Shown: positions 8,858-17,839, counted from the first letter of the stretch. The stretch is DNA of 64,000 bases from DASUAS01 sp963750045 (GCA_963750045.1 CAVVPD010000002.1:186001-250000), one strand, 5' to 3'. Numbers and translations: made by a program. Notes: generated by a model from the letters alone, not told the origin.

Positions 8858-9904
8858 TCAGGCGCCGGGCGCGTACAGGAGCTCGCCCAGCGCGTGCAGG
8901 TCGTCGTGCGGATCACCGGTGACGAGGCACCAGCCCTTCGCCCTCCGGAAGTACAGCTGCATGTCGGACTCGAGGGTGAACCCGAGACCGCCCTGCACGT
9001 GGATGCCGGTGCTGGCGGCGCGGTTCGCGACGTCGCACGCGTACAGGTACGCCATCAGCACCTCGGGCGGCGCCGAGGCCGACTCGTGCTCGCAGAACCA
9101 CGCGGCTCGTCGGTGCAGGCAACGACTGCCTTCGACCCCGATCGCCACATCGACCAGTGCGTGGGAGATGGCCTGGAACGTACCGATCGGCACGCCGAAC
9201 GCGTGGCGATGGTTCGCGTAGTCGACCGCGAGGTCGAGCGCTGCCTGCGCGATGCCCGTCTGCGCCGCGGCCATCAGGAGCTTCCACTCCCGCACCGCGT
9301 TCGCCAGGAGTGCGTCGGCGCGGGCGCCGTCCGCGAGCGCGATCCGGGATCCACCGTCTCCTGAGAGCTTCCGCCATCCGACGGGCGCATCGGCGAGGTT
9401 CGTGAGCGGCGCGGGCAGCTCGTCGGTCTCGACCGCGACCAGCACGCCGTCGTCGACGCCGATGACGATGTCGGCCACCGCGCCTGCGCTCACGAGCTGA
9501 CGCACGGCGACGTCGACCTTCCGAAACGCCACCGTCGCCACCTTCGCCCCACTGGCCACCGCGGCCAGCAGCTCGGGCGGCGCGTCGGCGGCCGCGAGGA
9601 GGCGGGCGGCGGCGATCACGTCGATCATCGGGACGGGCGCGACCCGGAGGCCGAACTGCTCCGCGACCAGCACCAGCTCGATCAGGCCGGCGCCGTCACC
9701 ACCGCTCACCTCGGGGAGGCCCATGGTGACCACTCCCGCAGCTGCGAGCTGCTGCCAGAGGGCGGCGTCGTGGCCGACGGGCTCGGCAGCGCGGACCCGC
9801 GCCGACGGGCACTCCTTCTCGAAGAGACCGGCGAACACGTCCCGCAGCTCCTGCTGCTCGAGCGAGAGCGAGAAGTCCTGGCGCCGGAGGGCACGGACGT
9901 CCAC
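8858..9904 (-). CDS. acyl-CoA dehydrogenase, beta-type subunit
   Basis: A 348-residue acyl-CoA dehydrogenase with a helical N-terminus (FSLSLEQQELRDVFAGLF), a GLPEVSGGDGAGLIE segment, and the C-terminal pattern GGLGFTLESDMQLYFRRAK seen in the smaller partner chain of actinobacterial heteromeric acyl-CoA dehydrogenases. It is shorter than the usual 380-400, as beta chains often are. The start chosen is the GTG at 9904 because a TAACAT -10 hexamer lies exactly 7 bases upstream; an ATG at 9952 would read through that promoter and the palindromic operator. It is divergent from the amidohydrolase at 9955. Confidence 0.85.
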   Translation of the reverse strand: MDVRALRRQDFSLSLEQQELRDVFAGLFEKECPSARVRAAEPVGHDAALWQQLAAAGVVTMGLPEVSGGDGAGLIELVLVAEQFGLRVAPVPMIDVIAAARLLAAADAPPELLAAVASGAKVATVAFRKVDVAVRQLVSAGAVADIVIGVDDGVLVAVETDELPAPLTNLADAPVGWRKLSGDGGSRIALADGARADALLANAVREWKLLMAAAQTGIAQAALDLAVDYANHRHAFGVPIGTFQAISHALVDVAIGVEGSRCLHRRAAWFCEHESASAPPEVLMAYLYACDVANRAASTGIHVQGGLGFTLESDMQLYFRRAKGWCLVTGDPHDDLHALGELLYAPGA

Positions 9905-9906
9905 CG

Positions 9907-9923
9907 ACAGAATGTTACTCTGT
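9907..9923. promoter_or_regulatory. palindromic operator overlapping a -10 hexamer
   Basis: ACAGAATGTTACTCTGT has perfect 5-base arms (ACAGA/TCTGT) around 7 bases. It covers the leftward -10 hexamer TAACAT (9912-9917), 7 bases before the GTG at 9904, and lies 32 bases upstream of the rightward amidohydrolase ATG. A TetR gene is second in that rightward operon, so an autoregulated divergent switch is inferred. Confidence 0.5.
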
Positions 9924-9954
9924 TTCAGCAGAGTCATCCTCTCCTGGAGCACCC

Positions 9955-11055
9955 ATGGACGCCACCGCGCTCGCGAAGATCTCCGCCGACGCCCACATCG
10001 ACGAACCCCACGACCTTTGGTACGAGCGGCTGGATCCCGCGTTGCGGGATCGCGCGCCCCGGCGCATCCAGGCCGAGCAAGACGGCGGCTGGAGCCTGGT
10101 CATCGACGACAGCCCCCTCGGCTGGTCCGACGTGTCGGCCGAGGAGGCACAGGCCAACGAGTCGTCACGGGTCGCGGCGGCGGCGCCCGACGTCCGCCTC
10201 GAGATGATGCGCACCGACGGCATCAACGCCGAGATCATCTACCCGACGATCGGTCTCTACGCATGGAACATCGTCGACCCCACGGTCGGCCGCGCGTCGT
10301 GCGTCGTCTACAACGACTGGATCCTCGAGCGCCTCGGCGGCATCGAACGCATCCGGCTGGCCGCGATGATCCCCACGTGGGACGTCGACATGGCGGTCGC
10401 AGAGGTGCAGCGCGTTGCGGGCGACGACTCGGTCGGCGGGCTCCTGCTCCCGCTCGTCGGCACGCCCGAGTGGAACCTTCCGGTGTGGGAGCCGCTCTGG
10501 GCCGCGATCCAAGAGACCGGGAAACCCGCGGTCATGCACCAGGGCAGTGGGCACGACATGATCTTCTACCGCGGGTGGGGCTCACCGACCGCCAACCTGC
10601 TCGCGACGCAGTCGATGGCGCCACGTGCGACCGCGCTGCTCAGTTGCAGCGGCGTGCTGGATCGCTTCCCTGAGCTGCACGTCGTGATGGTGGAGGTGAA
10701 CGCGGGCTGGATCGCGTGGACGATGTCGACCCTCGACGAGTACTACATCGCCCACCAGCGCAACGGGTGGACGAAACCGATCCTGCCGGAGCTCCCGAGC
10801 CACTACGTCCGCCGCCAGATCCACGCCACGTTCCAGGAGGACCCGGTCGCGCTGCACAACATCCCGCTCACGGGCACGGATTGCCTCCTCTGGGGCAACG
10901 ACTACCCCCACCCCGAGGCGACGTACCCGAACTCCAACAAGATCCTCGACGACTTGCTCGCAAACGTCGCCGAGGCGGACGCGCAGGCGGTCGTGTTCGA
11001 CAACGCGGCACGGCTCTTCGGGTTTCCCGACACCGTGCGAACGTCGGTGGCGTGA
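9955..11055 (+). CDS. amidohydrolase-2 family metal-dependent hydrolase
   Basis: TIM-barrel hydrolase of 366 residues. Seen are SADAHIDEPHDLW (residues 10-22, N-terminal metal ligands), a central HQGSGHD near 195, the late GNDYPHPEATYP with the catalytic Asp near 316, and a C-terminal DNAARLFGF. The substrate is unknown. GGAG 9 bases before the ATG is a plausible Shine-Dalgarno. Its stop overlaps the GTG start of the TetR gene (GTGA), so the two are translated as a coupled pair. It is transcribed divergently from two acyl-CoA dehydrogenases, with a palindrome in the shared promoter. Confidence 0.92.
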   Translation: MDATALAKISADAHIDEPHDLWYERLDPALRDRAPRRIQAEQDGGWSLVIDDSPLGWSDVSAEEAQANESSRVAAAAPDVRLEMMRTDGINAEIIYPTIGLYAWNIVDPTVGRASCVVYNDWILERLGGIERIRLAAMIPTWDVDMAVAEVQRVAGDDSVGGLLLPLVGTPEWNLPVWEPLWAAIQETGKPAVMHQGSGHDMIFYRGWGSPTANLLATQSMAPRATALLSCSGVLDRFPELHVVMVEVNAGWIAWTMSTLDEYYIAHQRNGWTKPILPELPSHYVRRQIHATFQEDPVALHNIPLTGTDCLLWGNDYPHPEATYPNSNKILDDLLANVAEADAQAVVFDNAARLFGFPDTVRTSVA

Positions 11056-11705
11056 GCGCCACCGACGCCATCCAGAGCCCGCGCGACGTCGCGGTCGAGC
11101 GGGCGCTGCAGAAGGCGCGCACGCGCGCCGAGGCGCGCACGACGCTCCTCATCGACGCGACTCTCGACCTGGTCGCGGAACGGAACAGCCTCGAGTTCAC
11201 CGTCCAGGAGGTCGTCGACCTCACCGGCCTGTCGCTGCACGCGTTCTACCAACTGTTCGAGAGCAAGGACCGCCTGATCGAGGCGGTGCTCGAAGCGTCG
11301 CTCGAACGCGGCGTCGCGATCCTGCGCGAGCGCGTCGACCGGGAGACCGAACCCATCGCCCGCCTCCGCGCCTTCGTGATCGGCTACTTCGACCTCGCGA
11401 CCGGGAGCCGGCAACCGGTGTTCGGCGCGGGCCGCGCGTTCACCGAGTTCTCGATCCATCTCGACGCCGCCGCGCCGGCGAAGGCGTGGGACGCGTACCG
11501 CCCGCTCCGGCTGCTGACCTACGACCTTCTGCGCACCGCCATCGACGACGGGGCGATCCGTGCCGATCTCGACACCGACCTGCTCGCCGCGTTCCTCCTC
11601 ACGTCGGTGCGCACCATCACCGAGGTCACGATGGCGGGTACGAGCACGGCGAGGCCGACGGGCGACCAGCTCTGGCGGCTCGTCGCCGACGGGGTCACCC
11701 GTTGA
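11052..11705 (+). CDS. TetR-family transcriptional regulator
   Basis: A 217-residue DNA-binding regulator. The N-terminal helix-turn-helix spans about residues 25-75: TLLIDATLDLVAERNSLEF, EVVDLTGLSLHAFYQLFESKDRLIEAVLE. A ligand-binding helical domain follows. The GTG start at 11052 overlaps the amidohydrolase stop. The likely operator is the palindrome at 9907-9923 in the promoter of its own operon and of the divergent acyl-CoA dehydrogenases. The ligand is probably a CoA thioester or acid intermediate, by analogy with TetR regulators of lipid catabolism. Its 3' end overlaps the convergent SnoaL-like gene by 11 bases. Confidence 0.92.
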   Translation: MSATDAIQSPRDVAVERALQKARTRAEARTTLLIDATLDLVAERNSLEFTVQEVVDLTGLSLHAFYQLFESKDRLIEAVLEASLERGVAILRERVDRETEPIARLRAFVIGYFDLATGSRQPVFGAGRAFTEFSIHLDAAAPAKAWDAYRPLRLLTYDLLRTAIDDGAIRADLDTDLLAAFLLTSVRTITEVTMAGTSTARPTGDQLWRLVADGVTR

Positions 11706-12138
11706 GCGACTCCCCGGCCGGGCGCGGGCGGGCCAGCGCGACCACGCTGCGCTCGGCGATGCGCCACCGGTCGCCGACCCGCTCCAGCCGGTCCCGGTAC
11801 CGACCGGCGAGTGCGATCACCGTCGCGCCGCTTTCCTCGCGCGTGAGCATCATCCAGTCCGACTCGGCGATCGCCGCGTCACCGTCGAGCTCGACGACGA
11901 CGTTCGAGAGCACGTGAGCGCTCGCGGGCCGGGACGGCGCGGCGTCGGGCATCGGCCCGAAGAACTCACGGATCGCGGCACGTCCGGCGAGCGTCCGTCC
12001 CATCGTGTGCAACCTCGCGTCGTCCGTGAACAGTGCGGCGACGTGATCGAACCGCCGGTCGTCGACGGCGCGGCAGTACTGCGTGAGCGTGGCGCCGATT
12101 GCCCGTTCGTCGAGCACTGCCGTTTCGCGATCGTCCAC
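11695..12138 (-). CDS. SnoaL/NTF2-like protein
   Basis: A 147-residue NTF2-fold protein. It has the typical opening (ATLTQYCRAVDDRRFDHVAALFTDDARL), GRAAIREFF in the middle, and a C-terminal beta sheet with RYRDRLERVGDRWRIAERSV. Proteins of this type isomerise, hydrolyse or simply bind small hydrophobic molecules; the active residues are not certain. The GTG at 12138 has GGGAGG at a good distance, which decides the start. It overlaps the TetR gene at its 3' end and is divergent from the acyl-CoA synthetase. Confidence 0.85.
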   Translation of the reverse strand: MDDRETAVLDERAIGATLTQYCRAVDDRRFDHVAALFTDDARLHTMGRTLAGRAAIREFFGPMPDAAPSRPASAHVLSNVVVELDGDAAIAESDWMMLTREESGATVIALAGRYRDRLERVGDRWRIAERSVVALARPRPAGESLNG

Positions 12139-12178
12139 TGACGCCCTCCCAGGCCAAGGTCCCCGAAGGTTGGTTCCG

Positions 12179-13726
12179 GTGCAGATCCCCCGAGACGTAC
12201 AGACCGTCGCCGAGTTCCTCCCCGCGCTGGCCGCGGCGTACGGAGACCGTACGGCAGTCGTCCTCGACCAGCACGAACTGACGTACCGCGCGCTCGACGA
12301 CCGCTCCGCGATCCTCGCCCGCGGCCTGCTCGCACGCGGCGTGGGGAAGGGCACCCGCGTCGGTCTCTGGATGGGGAACGGGCCTCGGTGGGCGGTCGGC
12401 TGGGCCGCGATCAGTCGGATCGGCGCGCTCTGCGTGCCGATCAGCACGTTCTCGGCGCCGAACGAGCTCGCCCGGATCGTCCGCCACGCCGACCTGCACG
12501 GGCTGGTCGCCCAGCACGAGTTCCTGGGCGTGCGGCTGCCGGACCGCATGGAACAGGCGTTCCCTGCCCTCGTCGACGCACCGACACCGGACCTCCGACT
12601 CGTCGATGCACCCTTCCTTCGCTGGGTCGCCGTCCTGGGCGCCGATGCCACCCCGACCTGGGCCCACGACGAGGAGTGGATCACGGACGATGATCGGCTC
12701 GTCTCGCGCGACCTGCTGGCGGCCGCCCAGCGCGAGGTCCATCCCGACGACGAGTGCATCGTGATCTACACGTCGGGCCAGAGCGCCGACCCCAAGGGCG
12801 TGGTGCACACCCACGGGTCGGTCATGACGAAGGTGCACTACCTCCGCGGGATGATGGCCTTCGACGAGTCGACCGTCGAGCAGGCGACGATGCCGTTCTT
12901 CTGGGTCGGCGGTCTGGTCATGCACCTCCTGTCCGCGTTGGAGACCGGGGGCGTCGTCGTGTGCACCGACCGCTCGAGCTTCGGGACCCGGCGCGTCATC
13001 GGGAACGCGGGGCAGGACGACGAACCCGACGATCTCGTCGTCGGGATGACCGCGTCGCCTTCGCTCGGCATGACCGAGACCTTCGGGATGTACGCCTGGG
13101 GGAACGAGCCGACGGCGGAAGGGTCGCAGATCGCGGCACCGCTCGACTTCTTCCAACCGGGGTTCGAGGTGAGGGTCGTCGATCCCGGCGGCCATGACGT
13201 TGCCGACGGTGAGCGCGGCGAGATCATCGTGCGCGGACCGTGTGTGACCCGACGACTCCACAAGGTCGCCCACGACGAGGTGTTCGACCGGGACGGCTTC
13301 TACCGCACGCACGACGAAGGACACGTCGACGGCGACCGCATCCACTTCCTCGGCCGGCTCGGCGACATGATCAAGACCTCCGGCGCGAACGTCGCCCCCG
13401 CGGAGGTGGAACGCGCGCTCGCGGCGCTCGACGACGTCATGTTCGCGGCGGTGGTGGGGATCGACGACGACGAGCGCGGGCAGGCGGTCGCCGCCGTCGT
13501 GGTTCCCGAGGAAGGGGCCCGCATCGACCCGGCCGAGCTCCGGGAGCGGCTGCGCTCCGACCTCTCGAGCTACAAGCTCCCCCATCGCATCCTCGTCCTC
13601 GACTCGTTCGCCGAGGTGCCGATGACGCCGTCGTTCAAGGTCAGGAAGCGCGAGCTCGCCGCACTCGTGCAGCGCGACGGCGTCGTGGTCAGTGCAGGAG
13701 GCCGCCGACCACCACGTTCCCGATGA
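12179..13726 (+). CDS. AMP-forming acyl-CoA synthetase (acyl-CoA ligase)
   Basis: ANL-superfamily ligase of about 515 residues that joins a carboxylic acid to CoA using ATP. Motifs are the P-loop YTSGQSADPKGVVHTHG near residue 195-211 (a variant of YTSGTTGxPKG), GMTETFGMY near 300, YRTHDEGHVDGD near 378, GRLGDMIKTSGANVAP near 395-410 and the C-terminal lysine in PSFKVRK. The ligand acid is unknown. The start chosen is the GTG at 12179, which gives the expected QIPRDVQTVAEFL opening; the frame is open further left and a TTG at 12170 is an alternative. The 3' end overlaps the convergent CoA transferase by 38 bases. Confidence 0.9.
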   Translation: MQIPRDVQTVAEFLPALAAAYGDRTAVVLDQHELTYRALDDRSAILARGLLARGVGKGTRVGLWMGNGPRWAVGWAAISRIGALCVPISTFSAPNELARIVRHADLHGLVAQHEFLGVRLPDRMEQAFPALVDAPTPDLRLVDAPFLRWVAVLGADATPTWAHDEEWITDDDRLVSRDLLAAAQREVHPDDECIVIYTSGQSADPKGVVHTHGSVMTKVHYLRGMMAFDESTVEQATMPFFWVGGLVMHLLSALETGGVVVCTDRSSFGTRRVIGNAGQDDEPDDLVVGMTASPSLGMTETFGMYAWGNEPTAEGSQIAAPLDFFQPGFEVRVVDPGGHDVADGERGEIIVRGPCVTRRLHKVAHDEVFDRDGFYRTHDEGHVDGDRIHFLGRLGDMIKTSGANVAPAEVERALAALDDVMFAAVVGIDDDERGQAVAAVVVPEEGARIDPAELRERLRSDLSSYKLPHRILVLDSFAEVPMTPSFKVRKRELAALVQRDGVVVSAGGRRPPRSR

Positions 13727-16136
13727 CCCCGTCCGCTTCGAGGTCGTCGACCTCGGGGTCGGAGAGGCCGAGGATCCGGATGAGGATGTCGCGGTTGTGC
13801 TCGCCCAGCAACGGCGCGGCCCGGCGGTTGTGCACCGTGGGCCCGTTCGCGTGACGGAAGGGCGCGCCGATGAAGCTCGCGGTGCCGGTCACCGGGTGCT
13901 CGACCGGTTCGAACAGCTTGCGCCAGACCACCTGCTCCAACCGGTCGTGCTCGTGCGCGGGCACCACGGGCTCGGCGGGCACGCCCGCGCCGGACAGCGC
14001 CCGGACGATCGCGTGACCCGGGCGCGTGGCGCACCACGCCGCGAGGTACTCGTCGATCCGGTCTTCCACCCGGCGGCGACCTTCGGCACCGGCGAGCGCG
14101 GCGTCGGCCGCCCAGCTCGGCGCGTCCACGACCCGGCACAGTGCCGACCACTGCTCGTCCGTGGCGACCGAGATCGCGACCCACCGGTCGCGAGCACCGT
14201 CGGGGTCGGCGTCGGCCGTGCGGTAGACGCCCTGGGGCACGCACGTCGCGCCGCGATTGCCGCGCCGTTCGAGCAGGTGCCCGTACGCCGAGTGCTCGAC
14301 GACCTGCTCGGCCGCGAGGTTGAGCGCCGAACCGACCATCGGGCACTCGAGGAACATCCCGCGCCCGGTGCGGCGGCGATACTCGAGCGCGAGCAGGAGG
14401 GCCACCGTCGCGTGCGCGCCGCCCATGGCGTCGGCGACACCCGACGGCGGCTCGGGACCGCGGTCGGGGAAGCCGGTGATCCACGCCAGGCCGGCCTGCG
14501 CTTCGATCGTCGGCGCGTACGCCAGCCGCTCGCGCCAGGGGCCGGTGATGCCGTAGGCCGGGGCGCGCAGCACGACGAGCTCCGGATTGCGCTCCAGTAG
14601 CACGGACTGGTCCAGGTCCCACTGCTCCAGCACCCGGGGGCTGAAGTTGTCGAGCAGCACGTCACTGCGGTCGACGAGCTCGAGGAGCAGCTCCCTCCCG
14701 CGGATGGTGTCGAGCTCCACCGCGAGGTCGAGCTTGTTGGTGTTGGACCCCTGGAACATGGGGCACCATTCCCACCACTGCGGTTCTGACAGCGGGCGCG
14801 TCGTGTTGAGGCGGATGCCGTCGGGCCGCTTGGTCGACTCGACGTGGATCACCTCGGCGCCCAGGACCGCGCACGCGTACCCGATGATCGGGCCGGCCCA
14901 GAACGCGGTGACGTCGATCACCCGCACGCCCGCGAGCGGCAACGGGACCACCGCGGGGACCGGCACGACCTCCGCAGGGCGCGGCCGGGCTCCGGTGACG
15001 CGTGCGCGATGGCGCTCGGTGTCGCGCCCGACCGGCGGTGCAGGGGTGAGTGGGCGCGGCGTCGCGCCTCCACCGAGGCGGAAGGGCACCGACGGTTGCA
15101 CGAAGCCGGCCGGGTTCCCGCTGAACCAGCCCCCGCCGACCAGGTGGTCGAAGTGCGGGAGGTTCTCTCCGTTCCCCACTTCCGCCACGGGGATCCGCAT
15201 CAGCGTCGCCAGCTCGACGATCTCCTCGGTCCGCCGGGCCGACGTCCAAGCGTCGATCACCGCTTCGAGCTCCGGACGGTGCAGGGTGCGGTAGGTGCCG
15301 CGTGCCAGGCGGTCGTCGCCGCACCAGTCGTCGCGCCCGATCATCGTGCAGAAGTCGAGCCACTGCTGTCCGGTGGTCGTCTGCAGCGCGACGTATCCGT
15401 CGGCGGTGGGGTGCAGGTTCGGGAGCTGCGATGATCGCACCGGCCGGAACGGCTCGCCCGCCATCTGGAACCACGTGACCGGGAAGAGCGGCTGGCTGAA
15501 CATCAACGCGTCGAGGGCGGCGACGTCGACGAGGTCGCCGATCCCCGCGTCACGGGCACGCCGAAGTGCGGCCAGCGCTCCGATCGCCCCGTAGGTGCCG
15601 GCCGCGAAGTCGCCCGGCCGACCGCCGCACAGCAGCGGCGGCCGGTCCGGGGTGCCGCGCTGCACGTGGCCGCCGCAGAGAGCCTGGCGGGTGAAGTCGG
15701 TCGAGGGCCGATCACGCCACGGACCGTCGAGGCCGAAGGCGCTGAGCGCGACCACCACGGCGCGCGGGTGGTCACGGTGCACCGCCCGGGGGTGGAACCG
15801 CCCGTCGTCGGCGATCGCGGTCCCGGGCGACCAGACGACGACCTCGGCGTCGGCGACCAACGCGTGCACCAATTCGATGTCCTGATCGACACCGGCCGCC
15901 GCGACCACGCTGTCCTTCGAGGTCGAGAGGAACCGGAAGAACGCGCCGTCCTCGCCCGGCGCCAATTCCCTGCCGCTCTCCGACCACCCGCGCAGCGGAT
16001 CGCCGCCCGGGTCCTCGACCTTCGCCACGTCGGCCCCGCCGTCGGCGAGCAGCTTGGTGCAGTACGCGCCGGCCAGACCAGAGGAGAGATCGACGACGCG
16101 CGTGCCCGCGAGCGGCCAGGCCGAGCCAGCTTCCAT
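13689..16136 (-). CDS. double-length CaiB/BaiF family III CoA-transferase
   Basis: Two family III CoA-transferase domains in one 815-residue chain; single-domain members have about 400. The N-half (about 1-370) opens LAGTRVVDLSSGLAGAYCTKLLADGGADV and holds VDVAALDALM, whose second Asp matches the catalytic Asp of formyl-CoA transferase. The C-half (about 400-815) opens LAGVRVIDVTAFWAGPIIGYACAVLGAEV, but the matching place in ECPMVGSALN is Gly, so this half may be structural. The fold dimerises as interlocked rings, so a tandem chain may form that unit alone. The ATG lies 7 bases after TACCGT, suggesting a leaderless mRNA. Donor and acceptor acids are unknown. Confidence 0.9.
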   Translation of the reverse strand: MEAGSAWPLAGTRVVDLSSGLAGAYCTKLLADGGADVAKVEDPGGDPLRGWSESGRELAPGEDGAFFRFLSTSKDSVVAAAGVDQDIELVHALVADAEVVVWSPGTAIADDGRFHPRAVHRDHPRAVVVALSAFGLDGPWRDRPSTDFTRQALCGGHVQRGTPDRPPLLCGGRPGDFAAGTYGAIGALAALRRARDAGIGDLVDVAALDALMFSQPLFPVTWFQMAGEPFRPVRSSQLPNLHPTADGYVALQTTTGQQWLDFCTMIGRDDWCGDDRLARGTYRTLHRPELEAVIDAWTSARRTEEIVELATLMRIPVAEVGNGENLPHFDHLVGGGWFSGNPAGFVQPSVPFRLGGGATPRPLTPAPPVGRDTERHRARVTGARPRPAEVVPVPAVVPLPLAGVRVIDVTAFWAGPIIGYACAVLGAEVIHVESTKRPDGIRLNTTRPLSEPQWWEWCPMFQGSNTNKLDLAVELDTIRGRELLLELVDRSDVLLDNFSPRVLEQWDLDQSVLLERNPELVVLRAPAYGITGPWRERLAYAPTIEAQAGLAWITGFPDRGPEPPSGVADAMGGAHATVALLLALEYRRRTGRGMFLECPMVGSALNLAAEQVVEHSAYGHLLERRGNRGATCVPQGVYRTADADPDGARDRWVAISVATDEQWSALCRVVDAPSWAADAALAGAEGRRRVEDRIDEYLAAWCATRPGHAIVRALSGAGVPAEPVVPAHEHDRLEQVVWRKLFEPVEHPVTGTASFIGAPFRHANGPTVHNRRAAPLLGEHNRDILIRILGLSDPEVDDLEADGVIGNVVVGGLLH

Positions 16137-16143
16137 CCCCGGG

Positions 16144-16149
16144 ACGGTA
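16144..16149 (-). promoter_or_regulatory. -10 hexamer of a probable leaderless promoter
   Basis: TACCGT on the minus strand, 7 bases before the ATG at 16136 of the double CoA-transferase; no Shine-Dalgarno is visible. Confidence 0.5.
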
Positions 16150-16291
16150 GGTCACCGGGGTCGCGGCGGTCCGAGCAGGCCGCAGGGCTCCGGGCGCGCG
16201 ATGCTGGACCTTGCCATCCTCAGCGGTCCCGCATCGTGCCGGACACACAAGGCGAACGGCTGGGAGACCAGTCGAAGGGAGAGGTCCTCAC

Positions 16292-16780
16292 ATGAGCGGC
16301 AACGGTGCACCGACGAGTTTCGAACGGCTCGTCGTGGGCGTGGACGGGTCCGACGGCGCGCAACGCGCGCTCCGCTGGTGCGCGGATCTCGCCACCAAGA
16401 CCGACGCTCACGTCCATGCGGTGCACGTCGCATCGAACACCTGGCTCGTCGAGCTCGCGGCACTGCAGTTCAACACCCAGCCCATGATCGACGAGCTCCG
16501 CGCGAAGATGAGCGGAGAGTGGACGCAGGTGCTCCGGGACCAGGATCTCGTCTACACGGCCGACGTGCTCCAGGGCGATCCCGCCACCACCCTCCTGCAG
16601 ACCGCCGAGACCCATCACGCGGCCCTCGTCGTGGTGGGCGCGAGCAGTCACTCGGGACTGCACGACGAGTTGCTCGGGGGTACGGCGCACCGCTTGGTGA
16701 ACCTCGCCACGGTGCCCGTCGTCGTCGTCCCCACGCCCCCGGGCGAGCGGAAAGAACGCTGGGTCCCGATCCCCGGCTGA
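16292..16780 (+). CDS. universal stress protein (UspA family)
   Basis: A 162-residue single-domain Usp. Seen are the opening FERLVVGVDGSDGAQRALRWC with the beta1 and nucleotide-contact region, VVVGASSHSGLHDELLGGT near 120-138 (the Gly-rich phosphate-binding segment of ATP-binding Usps, somewhat variant), and VPVVVVP at the end. Cytoplasmic, probably nucleotide-binding, stress related. The ATG at 16292 follows GAAGGGAGAGG, which decides the start. It stands between the CoA transferase (divergent) and a convergent DUF2889 gene and is probably monocistronic. Confidence 0.9.
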   Translation: MSGNGAPTSFERLVVGVDGSDGAQRALRWCADLATKTDAHVHAVHVASNTWLVELAALQFNTQPMIDELRAKMSGEWTQVLRDQDLVYTADVLQGDPATTLLQTAETHHAALVVVGASSHSGLHDELLGGTAHRLVNLATVPVVVVPTPPGERKERWVPIPG

Positions 16781-16808
16781 CCACCGGTGCCACCGGGCGC
16801 GGGCCCGG

Positions 16809-17825
16809 CTAGGACGGAGCGTCGAGGGCGGCCGCGAGTGCGGGCACCTCGGCGAGGCACCGGAGCATGTCGTTGAGGTGGGTGCAGCTCTGGATCTCGG
16901 TGAGCGTGGTCTGCACGCTCGTGCGGAACGACTCGACCGGCCGGCCCAGCAACAGCTCGACGTGCGGCGGTGCCCACTGGCACTCGGGGAACGGCAACAC
17001 GTGCGGCTGCGCCCGCACCTCGCTCAGGGTGCGAGTCGCGGCATCGACCCGGGCGAAGACGGTGTACTCGTGGAGGGCCATCTCCGTCCCGTCGGGTTCC
17101 CAGCAGCTGTCACGGAAGAAGGTGTCGACCACGAGCGACTCCCGGTCGCGCGAGACGTCGATGCGCCGTTGCCGCCGCATCGCCACCACGGGTCGTTCGG
17201 GGAACTCGTGCCAGGCCCAGGGATCGTCGGTCGCGAGCAGCCCTGCCGTCCGGAGCGAATGCCCGGGATCGGTGCCGTCGACGATCGCAAGTTGCGCGGT
17301 TCCACCGGGCCGCAGCCCGGAGCAGATCACCCGACCCTTGCGCACCCCGAACTCGGTCGGGCGAGCCTGCGGGCGAGGCGTGGGCCGGTGACGGGTCCAC
17401 ACGAACCCGGCGATGAGGCTGGTGCCGGCGATGTCGTCGAGCAGGAGGTGCAGCGGCGTGCCCGCCTCCCGCTCACCGGGGAGCACCTCGTCGATCGCGG
17501 AGCGGAGGTAGGACCCACCCTGCGTGCCGACCAACCCCTCGATCCCCGGCCGCTCCGGCACCGTCTCGATCGACGCGACCCGGCGGGCGTCACCGATGGT
17601 GACGTGCATCTCCGCTTCCCCGAGCACGACGGGCTCGAGCGAGGCGGTCGTGAGCAGGTCACGGGCCCGGCCTTCGAGGTGCAGCGGGGAACCGATGCCG
17701 TCGGGCCAGGTCATGTCGATCGACGAGGTGCGCCGCGCCGATCCGGGGCGCCGGGCGACCGTGCCCGCACGGGAGTCGTCAAGGGGCTCCGGGAGCGATC
17801 CGGGCGTGGTGAGGGTTCCGGTCAT
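16809..17825 (-). CDS. DUF2889-family protein
   Basis: A 338-residue soluble protein of unknown function. It resembles the DUF2889 family: an early RRTSSIDMTWPDG, alternating beta strands, and a late CTHLNDMLRCLAEVPAL in which Cys-Thr-His-Leu is typical. It is longer than the usual 190-200, with an insert of about 100 residues (about 140-260) rich in Arg, Trp and Glu. The start at 17825 lies 6 bases after a -10 hexamer, so the transcript is probably leaderless, and a perfect palindrome lies immediately upstream. The family assignment is from pattern memory only. Confidence 0.65.
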   Translation of the reverse strand: MTGTLTTPGSLPEPLDDSRAGTVARRPGSARRTSSIDMTWPDGIGSPLHLEGRARDLLTTASLEPVVLGEAEMHVTIGDARRVASIETVPERPGIEGLVGTQGGSYLRSAIDEVLPGEREAGTPLHLLLDDIAGTSLIAGFVWTRHRPTPRPQARPTEFGVRKGRVICSGLRPGGTAQLAIVDGTDPGHSLRTAGLLATDDPWAWHEFPERPVVAMRRQRRIDVSRDRESLVVDTFFRDSCWEPDGTEMALHEYTVFARVDAATRTLSEVRAQPHVLPFPECQWAPPHVELLLGRPVESFRTSVQTTLTEIQSCTHLNDMLRCLAEVPALAAALDAPS

Positions 17826-17831
17826 CGGTCC

Positions 17832-17837
17832 AGTCTA
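17832..17837 (-). promoter_or_regulatory. -10 hexamer of a probable leaderless promoter
   Basis: TAGACT on the minus strand, 6 bases before the ATG at 17825. The palindrome at 17840-17854 lies 2 bases upstream of it. Confidence 0.5.
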
Positions 17838-17839
17838 GC

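Noticed and set aside
10716..11051. Longer N-terminus for the TetR regulator inside the amidohydrolase gene
   Set aside because: It would be out-of-frame shadow of the hydrolase; the GTG at 11052 overlapping the stop gives a normal TetR length.
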